Below, one piece after another: positions 1 through 7,544 of a stretch of DNA of 13,128 nucleotides. The stretch is from Bacteroidota bacterium. GTDB taxonomy: Bacteria; Bacteroidota; Ignavibacteria; Kapaibacteriales; UBA2268. The notes beneath the pieces are model-generated. The model was not told the DNA's origin. It was given only the letters and a program-made list of their open reading frames with translations, and searched no databases. The DNA is taken from assembly GCA_027371665.1 (NCBI GenBank), contig DAHXMP010000381.1, forward strand, positions 1 to 13,128, in the 5' to 3' direction. The position numbers were made by a program, and so were the translations under genes. Positions within the stretch are counted from its first letter, which is position 1. Each line of letters opens with the position of its first letter.

Positions 1-93
1 AGAAAAGAATTTAGAATTATTCACACATCCCTTTATCCCATCTTATAGAGTGGAAATAAATTAATGGTAAATAATTTTAAAAGTTATAAATTT
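1..93 (+). repeat. Left-end arm of a 93-bp perfect inverted repeat
   Basis: Bases 1-93 are identical to the reverse complement of 1385-1477 (position x pairs with 1478-x). Identity stops at position 94, where a faces the equivalent of g. The partner arm lies between hemA and the CoADR-rhodanese gene and reaches the last base of that gene's stop codon. Since this arm begins at base 1, the repeat could continue outside the window. It contains one copy of the hairpin repeat (23-57). It is either a fold-back chimera at a contig end or a real inverted repeat flanking hemA. I favour the artefact because the other window end shows the same pattern. Confidence 0.95.
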
Positions 94-177
94 ATTAAAA
101 TATAATTTTTCTGAATCCTGTTTCGCTAAAGCAATAATAAAGTATCCGGCAGAATTTTATTGTTTTCCGTCTGTCTT

Positions 178-1371
178 TTACTTGTTATTGAGCAAGGCTC
201 TCACAAACGTTGACTGCATGCGGTGAACGAGTGAACGGGAGAACCTGTCGAGCTTTTCAAACGATTTTTCCGATAATTGCTCCTGGTATTCCTTAAGCAA
301 ATCCTGCCTGATAAGCTCGAATTTTTCGGCATATGGTTCGAGAATTTTATCGTTTTGGGATTCAGACCATGCCTGGAACAATTGCACTTCGTCTTCGATG
401 TACTTTTCAGCTATTGGGATTGATTCGAGCTGTGCCTTGTTCTGTTCGGATAAATAATCCTGGAGATTTCCAATGTCAAAATATTTTATTTGAGCGGGCA
501 AAGAGCTATTGTCAATATCTCTCGGCACAGCCATATCAACGATTAATCTTAGATTTTTGTTCTGTTGAGCTATGCCATTTAATAAATCTGAAGATATTAT
601 TGAACCGGGGGCACCGGTACAAGAAAATAAAGCATCGGATTCGGAAAGAGCCTGGTTGACATCATCGAGGCTGATTGCTTTTCCCCCGTATTGGTCGGCG
701 AGCATTCCGGCTTTAAACAATGTCCTGTTAACAAAAATGAAATTCGTAAAACCTGCATCCTGCAGTTCACCGGCTAAAAGCTTTGTGTTTTCATTCACGC
801 CGATAATTGTTATCTTATTATTTTTTTTGAGATTGCCAAGCATTATTTGCGAAGCAACTCCGCTGACGGACTGCTTACCCGAACCAATTGAAGTATTTGT
901 CCTGACGTTCTTTCCTGCCCTGAATGCGGCATGAAAGAGCTTGTGCAATACTTTCTCGCAGGTTTTTGCTTCGCAGGCTACGCTGTATGCTTCCTTTACC
1001 TGTCCCTGGATTTGGTATTCACCTAGAACGAGTGATTCCATGCCGGATATGACCCTGAATAAATGTCTTGCCGCATCAGTTGATTCTTTTATATAAAAAA
1101 GCCTGTCAAAATCCGATGTATCAACTACACGTATAAAATAAAATTTCTTCAAAATATCAACAGGATTGTGGTCCTTCTCAATGACGAAATAAAATTCGAG
1201 CCTGTTGCATGTAGTAACAATGGCAATTCCTTCCACACCACCCTGCTCAAAAAACCATTTAAGGATTTGCGGCATTTCTTTCTTCCCGATTTGATATTTT
1301 TCCCTTTCCGCAATAGCAGAGGTTTTGTAGCTTATACCTGCAATATATAAATATGTTTCTTTTTGTTCCAT
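178..1371 (-). CDS. hemA: Glutamyl-tRNA reductase HemA
   Basis: This enzyme reduces glutamyl-tRNA(Glu) to glutamate-1-semialdehyde with NADPH, the first committed step of C5-pathway tetrapyrrole synthesis, in the cytoplasm. The product is 397 residues, near the usual length of about 400-430. The N-terminal catalytic domain shows GISYKT (12-17) and the TTCNRLEFY motif with the active-site cysteine at residue 55. The signature ISGMESLVLGEYQIQGQV spans about 108-125, followed by the SIGSGKQSVSG segment (161-171). The Rossmann domain starts near residue 187, and the C-terminal dimerisation helices run from about 320 (RSLVHRMQSTFVRAL near the end). Oddity: the nucleotide-binding loop reads IIGVNENTKLLA where most family members have a GAGE-type loop. 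The ATG at 1371 has no clear Shine-Dalgarno sequence, only AT-rich DNA. The gene is probably monocistronic or the start of a hem operon; its 3' neighbour cannot be seen because 1-93 is an inverted copy. Heme supply is consistent with the c-type cytochrome DsrJ in the window. Confidence 0.96.
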   Translation of the reverse strand: MEQKETYLYIAGISYKTSAIAEREKYQIGKKEMPQILKWFFEQGGVEGIAIVTTCNRLEFYFVIEKDHNPVDILKKFYFIRVVDTSDFDRLFYIKESTDAARHLFRVISGMESLVLGEYQIQGQVKEAYSVACEAKTCEKVLHKLFHAAFRAGKNVRTNTSIGSGKQSVSGVASQIMLGNLKKNNKITIIGVNENTKLLAGELQDAGFTNFIFVNRTLFKAGMLADQYGGKAISLDDVNQALSESDALFSCTGAPGSIISSDLLNGIAQQNKNLRLIVDMAVPRDIDNSSLPAQIKYFDIGNLQDYLSEQNKAQLESIPIAEKYIEDEVQLFQAWSESQNDKILEPYAEKFELIRQDLLKEYQEQLSEKSFEKLDRFSRSLVHRMQSTFVRALLNNK

Positions 1372-1384
1372 TTATCTAAAATTC

Positions 1385-1477
1385 AAATTTATAACTTTTA
1401 AAATTATTTACCATTAATTTATTTCCACTCTATAAGATGGGATAAAGGGATGTGTGAATAATTCTAAATTCTTTTCT
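1385..1477 (-). repeat. Internal arm of the 93-bp inverted repeat (hemA / CoADR intergenic)
   Basis: This arm fills almost the whole gap between the hemA start (1371) and the stop codon of the upstream CoADR-rhodanese gene (1477-1479). It is the reverse complement of 1-93 without a mismatch. It is likely the authentic genomic copy, since it sits between two intact genes, and it includes the hairpin repeat at 1421-1455. Any hemA promoter must also lie within or just beside it. Confidence 0.95.
1421..1455 (-). repeat. REP-like hairpin repeat, copy B (mirrored at 23-57)
   Basis: Read on the minus strand, this 35-bp unit matches 3463-3497 at 33 of 35 positions. It starts ACACATCCCTTTATCCC and continues into an imperfect hairpin: TCCCATCT, loop TAT, then AGAGTGGA, with two mismatched pairs. 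The pattern (ACAC, a run of C, then a hairpin of CCC..TCT / AGA..GGG) resembles short dispersed intergenic elements I recall from Bacteroidota-related genomes. The family assignment is from memory and not verified. It lies just downstream of the CoADR-rhodanese stop codon, so it might also act as a weak transcript end. Confidence 0.6.
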
Positions 1478-3150
1478 CAATCTTCCTTCTCATCCAAAAT
1501 AGCATTCGCAAGCTGGATACCTCCTCCGAGATAGCATACATCTTTAAATCCGTTATTCATAAACGTTTTCGCGGCTTCGTAAGAACGGGGCCCTTTCTCG
1601 CAGACAATAAGTAAAGGCTCGTCTTTTTTATATTCATCAATATGTTTACGGTATTCTGCAATAGGGTAATTGGTACCGGCTGAAGTCTCGCCGTCAATTT
1701 CCACTAATTCTCTAACGTCAAGAACTTTTCCACTGAACTTGTCATATTGTAAAGGACTCAGACATCTTACGCCATCACATTCCTGGGCTAAAGCCATTGC
1801 CCCCATGAAATTCAGGGGATTAATCGGGCTTGAATGTGGAGGTGTATAAGCATGTTCAACATCGAGCAAATCCTTTATCGTTCCACTTTTCTGAGCCAGA
1901 GCAGTGAATACATCAATATATCTCGTAACCTCTCCCATTCCTGCAAGCTGCAAACCGATGAGCTTCAAAGTAACTTTCTCATAAATCAGTTTTCCAAACA
2001 AAGTTTTCGCTCCGGGATGATAATCGGGCATGTCATGCCATGTACCCCAAACAGCTGAGTAATCAATCTTTTGTTTCTTTGCTGAAGCCTCATTCAATCC
2101 CGCCTGTGCTATTATTAAGCCGAATACTTTAATTGAATTTGCACCGACTGCACCTTTAAATGCAGAGCCTATACCTGCAATTGATTCTGCAATTACCCTG
2201 CCCTGGCGGTTTGCAAGCGAACCAAGTGGAAAGAAAGCATTTTTCCCGGTAATTAGATTTTTAATTTCAACACAATCCCCTGCAGCCCATACATCCGGTA
2301 GATTAGTCCGCATTTGTTCGTCAACGATAATACCGCCGAGTTGTCCAATATTAATTCCGATTGATTTTGCCAACTCAACTTCAGGTTTTAACCCAGGGCA
2401 GAGAAAAACATAGTCAGACTCGATAGTATCACCGGAACTGAGTTTTACTAAAGACAAATCATTCTTTATATCAATTTTTTCGGCATGAGAATCAGGAAAA
2501 ACTTTTATATCATTTTTTATTAAGGTTTTCTCGAGTAAAGCAGACACTTCTTTGTCGAGTGTATTCGGCAGTAACCTGTCCTGAAGTTCTATTATATATG
2601 TTTCGATTCCCCAGAGGCTGACAAGTGCTTCGGCAAGCTCACAGCCAATGTATCCACCTCCAATGATAACCACCCTGCCGACTTTACCCGTTTGTGCAAG
2701 TTCCCTGAACTTTTTTGCATCAAGCGGATTGTGGAAATTTGAAATTCTTTCCGATTCGGGGCAGGGAAATGGCGGCTGAACAGGCTTTGCACCCGTACAT
2801 ATAACAAGCTTGTCAAAATTTAAAGTAAGTTTCTCATTGCTTTTCAGATTCAGACATTCGGCAGAGCGATTTGCATAATCAATTTTTTCAACGATTGTTT
2901 CTGTTAATGCTTCTATATCTTTTGCTTCTTTGAAATAATCTGCATCCCTGACGGTACCCCAGGAAGTTTTTGCCAAATCGAGAAAACCGTCAACTTCTCC
3001 CGAAGCATAAAGCGGCATACCGCAAGTGCCGTAAGAAAGGAAAGATTTTTTTTCGATTATTTTTACTTCAAAATCAGGTTTGATCCTTTTCAGCCTTGCC
3101 GCCGTTTTGCATCCCGCAGCCATACCGCCGATTATTAATACTTTTTCCAT
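1477..3150 (-). CDS. CoA-disulfide / persulfide reductase with C-terminal rhodanese domain
   Basis: This is an FAD- and NAD(P)H-dependent single-cysteine disulfide reductase of the CoADR-RHD type. Relatives reduce CoA disulfide, CoA persulfide or polysulfide in the cytoplasm. From the chosen start the protein has 557 residues. The FAD loop IIGGMAAG is at 6-13, and SYGTCGMPLY places the redox cysteine exactly at residue 43, as in characterised CoADRs. The NAD(P)H loop VIIGGGYIGCELAEAL spans 161-176, and the second FAD motif WAAGD is at 288-292. The dimer-domain motif AYTPPHSSPINPLN is at 434-447. The rhodanese domain (about 460-557) has its active cysteine at 517 in VCEKGPRSYEAA. The ATG at 3150 puts the FAD strand at residue 4, as usual; the frame is open upstream to 3204, but those 18 residues look non-homologous. 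No Shine-Dalgarno is evident. Persulfide chemistry fits the dsr operon 5 kb away. The exact substrate cannot be decided from sequence. Confidence 0.93.
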   Translation of the reverse strand: MEKVLIIGGMAAGCKTAARLKRIKPDFEVKIIEKKSFLSYGTCGMPLYASGEVDGFLDLAKTSWGTVRDADYFKEAKDIEALTETIVEKIDYANRSAECLNLKSNEKLTLNFDKLVICTGAKPVQPPFPCPESERISNFHNPLDAKKFRELAQTGKVGRVVIIGGGYIGCELAEALVSLWGIETYIIELQDRLLPNTLDKEVSALLEKTLIKNDIKVFPDSHAEKIDIKNDLSLVKLSSGDTIESDYVFLCPGLKPEVELAKSIGINIGQLGGIIVDEQMRTNLPDVWAAGDCVEIKNLITGKNAFFPLGSLANRQGRVIAESIAGIGSAFKGAVGANSIKVFGLIIAQAGLNEASAKKQKIDYSAVWGTWHDMPDYHPGAKTLFGKLIYEKVTLKLIGLQLAGMGEVTRYIDVFTALAQKSGTIKDLLDVEHAYTPPHSSPINPLNFMGAMALAQECDGVRCLSPLQYDKFSGKVLDVRELVEIDGETSAGTNYPIAEYRKHIDEYKKDEPLLIVCEKGPRSYEAAKTFMNNGFKDVCYLGGGIQLANAILDEKED

Positions 3151-3399
3151 GTTCCATAATATATTAGTCATCTGAAGAAAAATTATTAAATTAATGTCCG
3201 GCAAAAAAGGGCAAGTTACATTCTGTAACCAATAATAATATTTTTGTTGTTTATTGTATGTTATACATTTAGTTAATAATTGTTCTTAATTTTCAATTTA
3301 ATAATTTGAAATTTTCAATAAATATTTAATTTAAAATAATCGAATGAACACTTTATAGGAGTTTATAATTGAGAGGAAAAGACGATTGTATCCGTTCAA

Positions 3400-3564
3400 A
3401 TGCCATCAGAAAAAATAATTAGAGAAAGGATTTCATACCAAAATGCTTTCAATGAGATAATTACACACCCCTTTATCCCATCTTATAGAGGGGAAATTCT
3501 AAGGTTATATTTTTATCTATGTAAGCGTAATGGTATCAACAATATTATTTATGAAAAAAATTAA
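3400..3564 (+). CDS. Possible 54-codon small ORF spanning the REP-like repeat (doubtful)
   Basis: An ATG at 3400 opens a 54-codon frame ending in TAA at 3562-3564, 27 bp before the GH20-like gene. The peptide is basic and has no signal or motif. The REP-like repeat is read through in frame as THPFIPSYRGEI. The repeat copy at 23-57 is also open in the same phase (THPFIPSYRVEIN, then stop). No Shine-Dalgarno lies at a useful distance; GAGAGG at 3371-3376 is too far upstream. The 21 bases shared around the hairpin are identical without synonymous changes, which points to DNA-level rather than protein-level conservation. I think this is most likely a chance frame in repeat DNA. Confidence 0.15.
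   Translation: MPSEKIIRERISYQNAFNEIITHPFIPSYRGEILRLYFYLCKRNGINNIIYEKN
3463..3497 (+). repeat. REP-like hairpin repeat, copy C
   Basis: This 35-bp unit matches 23-57 and, reversed, 1421-1455 with two differences (3468 C for T, 3491 G for T). Here the hairpin is better preserved: TCCCATCT (3476-3483), loop TAT, AGAGGGGA (3487-3494), seven of eight pairs intact. The ACACACCCC lead-in is immediately 5'. Unlike copies A and B, the flanking sequence is unrelated, so this is an independent insertion of the same short element. There is no transposase nearby. Confidence 0.65.
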
Positions 3565-3591
3565 AAATTATTTTGTTCCCGGAAAATTAAT

Positions 3592-6348
3592 ATGAAAAAA
3601 TTCGTTTACCTTTTTATCTTTTTAACATTTACTTTTATTTCTTATGCACAGCAGAACTTCGATTATCTCATGCCAAAGCCGCGTGCAGCATATATAAGAG
3701 AAATATATTCGGGCTTATTTTTTCTTAACAACAAAACAATATATTTAAGTCCTCAAAATCCTGCATACAGGCAGGCTTACGAGCTTAACCAGGAACTAAG
3801 GAACAGAAGCCTCGATACTTTGACGATTGGTTTCTGGGATGAGTCAGATACTCTCGTAAACGGTATTGTTCTCGGAACGACAGATAGTTTTATCAATAAT
3901 TTATTTGAGCATGTCCCCGACCAGCCGGTTTCAATCAGCGATTCTTATCCCGGCAAAGAAGGATATATTCTCGATATAATGCCCAGTCAGGCAATAATTG
4001 CCGGCTGTGACTCAACCGGCTTGCATTACGGGATAACTACTTTTTTGCAATTGCTGGATAGTATGAGAAACGACAGGTCATTGTTTGCATGCAGGATTAT
4101 TGATGCACCGGAGTTTCCCGTTAGGTGGTTTTATTACCCGACAAATCACCTTGTTGACGCAAACATAAATCTGGAAAAGAAAATTTGGCTCGAGGCATCA
4201 TCATACAAGCTTAACGGTGTTCTTCTCACGGATTCCAAATTCAGTTTTATGTGGTATTTCAAAGATACACCGAAATATTTCGATTCACTTTTATCGGTTA
4301 AAAAGTATGCTCATGATAAATATCTGAAAATTGTTCCGGGGATTTTTCCTTTCGGTTATTCCAATGATTTATTGTTCAATGACCCGAACCTTGCTGCAGG
4401 ACTGCCTGTAAAAAACCAGCGATTCGTAATCGAGGGGGATACCGGTAGGCTGATTTCCAAAACAATTGTTACATTGTCAAATCCCGGTTTTGAAAATCAC
4501 AACGGAAATAATTTCCCGGGTTATGGCTGGATTGACAATCCCGGGCAGAAAAGCTTTGCCGACACAAAGATTAAACATTCGGGAAATGTCAGCATCAGGT
4601 TTGAGAATTTTCAGAATTTCTACCCTAATAGTCCGAATGCACGTATTTATTACAGGGCAAAAGTCGAACCTTATACCCTGTATCATGTTTCTGCATGGGT
4701 GAAGACACAAAATCTCCAGGCTGACGATTACCCGCATATCACGATACTTGGGAACAAGGGAAGCTCCCTCAATTTTACTAATATTGATGTCCCATGGACT
4801 ACAGACTGGAAGAAAGTTGACATAACATTTAATTCTCTCGATAATGATACGATAGGTTTTTACTGGGGAGTCTGGGGTGCCCGAAGCGGGAAAATCTGGT
4901 GGGACGACTTGCTCATCGAAGAAGTTCCTTTTGTTAACATGGTCAGAAGGCCCGGTGCACCGATTAGTGTTGATAATCCCAATCTTGACGGTCCGATTAA
5001 AGAAGGTGTTGATTATGACACTCTTATAGACCCGAAAATGGGCGTTATTCCCTGGCCCGGAAGCTATAATCCTTATCATCAGCCTCCGACATTCAGAATC
5101 AAGCAAAACGGAAGGCTGAATAACGGAGACACGATTTATATTTCATACTACCACACTGTCGTTATTTACGATGGGCAGGTCATGTGTTCAATGTCCGAAC
5201 CGCAGACTTATCAAATTTCGGAACAGATTTTCAAATCTCTCGACAGTCTACTCGACGCAGATACTTACTTTATGAGCCACGATGAAATCAGAGTTTTGAA
5301 CTGGGACTATGCAGACCGGCAGAGGCTATTGACACCCGCACAAATCCTTGCTGATAATGTAAACAAATGCTTTGATATAATTCATAAGTACAAACCGAAT
5401 GCAGATATCTGGGACTGGACGGATATGTTCGATGAATTTCACAATGCAGTCTCCGGGAATTATTACCTTGTGAACGGCGATTTAAGAGGCAGTGCGGATT
5501 TGATTCCAAATTCAATCGGAATGGCAAACTGGAATACAGGCAATCATGATTCCAGCCTTGCTTTTTTCAACAGGAAGGGTTTCAGGCAAATTTCCGCTCC
5601 TTATTATGACGCAGGAGTGAGCCAGATTAGACAATGGAAGCAATGGACAAAAACCACGCCTGATTTTCTTGGCATGATGTACACGACATGGGCGGCTGAT
5701 TACAGCAACCTGGAAGCATTCTCGGAGTATTGCTGGAACCATCCTCCGTATATTTATCATGAACCTCCCTACGATGTCGAGCCGCAAGGAACTTTGAATC
5801 TGAGTGTAATTATAAGAGGCGATAGCTGGGATAATACATGGAAGCTTGACAAGGCGGCAATTCATTATATCATTGATGGTAACAAGGAAGATTCTGTAAC
5901 TTTTAATCCGGAACCCGGCATCGTTAAGACTATTCCATTAAATCTGCCGGATAATAATAAAACTTTAAAATATTATATCACGGCTTCTGACACGAACGGC
6001 TGGGTGAGCAGGGTTCCTTACGGTGATGACAAATACTATATACTTGGGAATTTCCCGGCATCGGTTGAACGGGGAAACATTCAGGAAATTAACAAATTGA
6101 TAATTGAACCGAATCCTGCAATTTCTCAAAACGAGGTAAATGTTATATGGGAATCACAGGGGAATGGAGCAGTTCAAATTAGTGTCGAAGATATTTTCGG
6201 CAGAATGATGCAGAATAAACAATTTTCAAATTACTGTTCAGGTGAGCAAAAATGCAGGCTGGACATATCGCAACTGCCTGCCGGTGTATATTTTGTTACC
6301 ATGAAAAGTAAAAATCGAATCAATGTTTCAAAATTTGTGAAGTATTAA
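3592..6348 (+). CDS. Secreted GH20-like glycoside hydrolase with CBM-type insert and T9SS sorting domain
   Basis: This 918-residue protein is probably cell-surface or extracellular and acts on amino-sugar or related glycans. A Sec signal peptide occupies 1-19 (cleavage after ISYA). An N-terminal GH20b-like domain follows (about 30-165; EGYILDIM at 123-130, GLHYGITTFLQLLD at 143-156). The barrel starts at APEFPVRW (172-179). After two apparent beta/alpha units, a jelly-roll carbohydrate-binding-type domain is inserted (about 294-446, from SNPGFEN to IWWDDLLIEEV). The barrel resumes from about 455. MSHDEIR carries an Asp-Glu pair at 564-565, in the position of the GH20 catalytic D-E. An Ig-like region spans about 725-825. 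The C-terminal T9SS type A sorting domain is at 835-918 (IIEPNPA, DIFGRMM, LPAGVYFV). I recall similar barrel-CBM-barrel proteins from Planctomycetes and Verrucomicrobia. Substrate and activity are unproven. The ATG at 3592 is followed directly by the signal peptide; upstream there is only a weak GGAA. Confidence 0.8.
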   Translation: MKKFVYLFIFLTFTFISYAQQNFDYLMPKPRAAYIREIYSGLFFLNNKTIYLSPQNPAYRQAYELNQELRNRSLDTLTIGFWDESDTLVNGIVLGTTDSFINNLFEHVPDQPVSISDSYPGKEGYILDIMPSQAIIAGCDSTGLHYGITTFLQLLDSMRNDRSLFACRIIDAPEFPVRWFYYPTNHLVDANINLEKKIWLEASSYKLNGVLLTDSKFSFMWYFKDTPKYFDSLLSVKKYAHDKYLKIVPGIFPFGYSNDLLFNDPNLAAGLPVKNQRFVIEGDTGRLISKTIVTLSNPGFENHNGNNFPGYGWIDNPGQKSFADTKIKHSGNVSIRFENFQNFYPNSPNARIYYRAKVEPYTLYHVSAWVKTQNLQADDYPHITILGNKGSSLNFTNIDVPWTTDWKKVDITFNSLDNDTIGFYWGVWGARSGKIWWDDLLIEEVPFVNMVRRPGAPISVDNPNLDGPIKEGVDYDTLIDPKMGVIPWPGSYNPYHQPPTFRIKQNGRLNNGDTIYISYYHTVVIYDGQVMCSMSEPQTYQISEQIFKSLDSLLDADTYFMSHDEIRVLNWDYADRQRLLTPAQILADNVNKCFDIIHKYKPNADIWDWTDMFDEFHNAVSGNYYLVNGDLRGSADLIPNSIGMANWNTGNHDSSLAFFNRKGFRQISAPYYDAGVSQIRQWKQWTKTTPDFLGMMYTTWAADYSNLEAFSEYCWNHPPYIYHEPPYDVEPQGTLNLSVIIRGDSWDNTWKLDKAAIHYIIDGNKEDSVTFNPEPGIVKTIPLNLPDNNKTLKYYITASDTNGWVSRVPYGDDKYYILGNFPASVERGNIQEINKLIIEPNPAISQNEVNVIWESQGNGAVQISVEDIFGRMMQNKQFSNYCSGEQKCRLDISQLPAGVYFVTMKSKNRINVSKFVKY

Positions 6349-6413
6349 ATTCATTAAAATTGTGTTTAGTTCGTTTTGTATAATGCTTTTAATCACAAAA
6401 TTCAAAAAGTGAA

Positions 6414-7481
6414 ATGACAAAAATTTTTAACGGGTACGGGATACATTTATCTTCTTATCTTGTAGCAATAATATCGTTTTTATTTTTCGTTGGTCTGAGC
6501 TTTCTTCTCGAAATCTTTTTCGTGAAAGTTCTGAAACAGCTTGCAAAGCGAACCAAAACAAATATTGACGATGAGATTATTGCAGTTCTTCACAGGCCCT
6601 TTATTATTACTCTTATTCTTGTAGGGCTTTTAATCATAAGAGCCGACTTGAATCTGACGGATAAAATATTTTTAATATTCAGCAGAATTTTATATACACT
6701 TATAACTTTGATATGGACATTTGCTGTCATCAGAATTACGGGAATCATAATAAAAAATTCAGTTAACAGAATTTCCTCAAATACAGGACTTAGCAGGGAT
6801 ATAATACCATTCCTGTCAAATTTCCTAAAGTTTGCAATTTTCGGAGCAGGCGTTACTGTCATACTTGCCATATGGAAGTTTGATGTTACGCCCCTCGTGG
6901 CATCGGCGGGAATAGCAAGTGTCATTCTTGCATTAGCGGCTAAAGACACCGTGGCAAACTTTTTCGGCGGCATAAGCATTTTCATTGACAAGCCTTACAG
7001 AATCGGCGATTATATAGAGCTTGACCAGAAAGAGCGCGGCGAGGTTGTGGACATCGGCATAAGAAGCACGAGAATTAAGACCCGTGACGACATACTAATA
7101 TCGATTCCAAATTCAATCATAGCCAATTCAAAAATAATTAATGAAAGTGCCCCGATTCAGAATTTTCGCGTCAGGATACCTATTGGAGTTGCTTACGGCA
7201 GCGATATCGATTTACTCGAACAAACCTTAATTGAAATTGCTGAAAAAAATGAAAATATAATACAGAAACCGGAGCCGAGAGTAAGGTTCAGGCAGTTTGG
7301 CGATTACAGCCTTAATTTCGAGCTGCTCTGCTGGGCGAAGGAACCTGCACTGAGAGGCTTAACAGTTCACCAGCTCAACAAAGCCATATATAAGAAATTC
7401 AATGAGCTCGGTATCGAAATTCCTTTCCCCCAGCAGGATTTGCATATAAAAGGGAATCCTCCTCAAAATTTTTTGAAGTGA
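6414..7481 (+). CDS. MscS-family small-conductance mechanosensitive channel
   Basis: This inner-membrane channel releases solutes when membrane tension rises during hypo-osmotic shock. At 355 residues it is somewhat longer than E. coli MscS because it has extra N-terminal helices. Hydrophobic segments lie at about 12-36, 52-72, 80-112 and 133-157. The pore-lining helix (about 159-182) is the Ala/Gly-rich VASAGIASVILALAAKDTVA, followed by NFFGGISIFIDKPYRIGDYI, which opens the beta domain. The cytoplasmic cage includes GEVVDIGIRSTRIKTRDD and IPNSIIANSKIIN. The C-terminal FNELGIEIPFPQQDLHI ending is typical of the family. The gene starts 65 bp after the GH20-like stop, so co-transcription is possible but functional linkage is unlikely. 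No Shine-Dalgarno precedes the ATG. The family call is firm; conductance, ion preference and subclass are unknown. Confidence 0.94.
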   Translation: MTKIFNGYGIHLSSYLVAIISFLFFVGLSFLLEIFFVKVLKQLAKRTKTNIDDEIIAVLHRPFIITLILVGLLIIRADLNLTDKIFLIFSRILYTLITLIWTFAVIRITGIIIKNSVNRISSNTGLSRDIIPFLSNFLKFAIFGAGVTVILAIWKFDVTPLVASAGIASVILALAAKDTVANFFGGISIFIDKPYRIGDYIELDQKERGEVVDIGIRSTRIKTRDDILISIPNSIIANSKIINESAPIQNFRVRIPIGVAYGSDIDLLEQTLIEIAEKNENIIQKPEPRVRFRQFGDYSLNFELLCWAKEPALRGLTVHQLNKAIYKKFNELGIEIPFPQQDLHIKGNPPQNFLK

Positions 7482-7544
7482 GTAGTAAAAATTTTCTGAT
7501 TTGAATAATAAATTTTAGTAGAAGCGTCAAAGTATGCTTTTATT

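Larger units (their letters stand above)
3151..3591. other. AT-rich intergenic region between divergent genes
   Basis: This 441-bp gap separates the start of the CoADR-rhodanese gene (minus) from the start of the GH20-like gene (plus), so both promoters should lie here. It is strongly AT-rich, and I see no convincing -35/-10 pair or operator. It holds one REP-like hairpin copy (3463-3497) and one short open frame (3400-3564), both listed separately. No RNA gene is recognised. Confidence 0.7.

Noticed and set aside
20..60. CRISPR repeat unit
   Set aside because: The repeated 35-bp units are far apart (1.4 and 2 kb), with no regular spacers and no cas genes. They fit a dispersed REP-like element better.
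94..177. 5' end of a hemC gene downstream of hemA
   Set aside because: Reading the minus strand in all three frames gives no HemC N-terminal signature, only short frames with stops or frames running into the inverted repeat.
4477..5106. 209-codon minus-strand open frame inside the GH20-like gene
   Set aside because: It is antisense to a well-supported coding region with conserved domains, has no start context and no recognisable product.
6379..6384. TATAAT box upstream of mscS as a promoter
   Set aside because: No -35 element occurs at 16-18 bp, and TATAAT is expected by chance in such AT-rich DNA.
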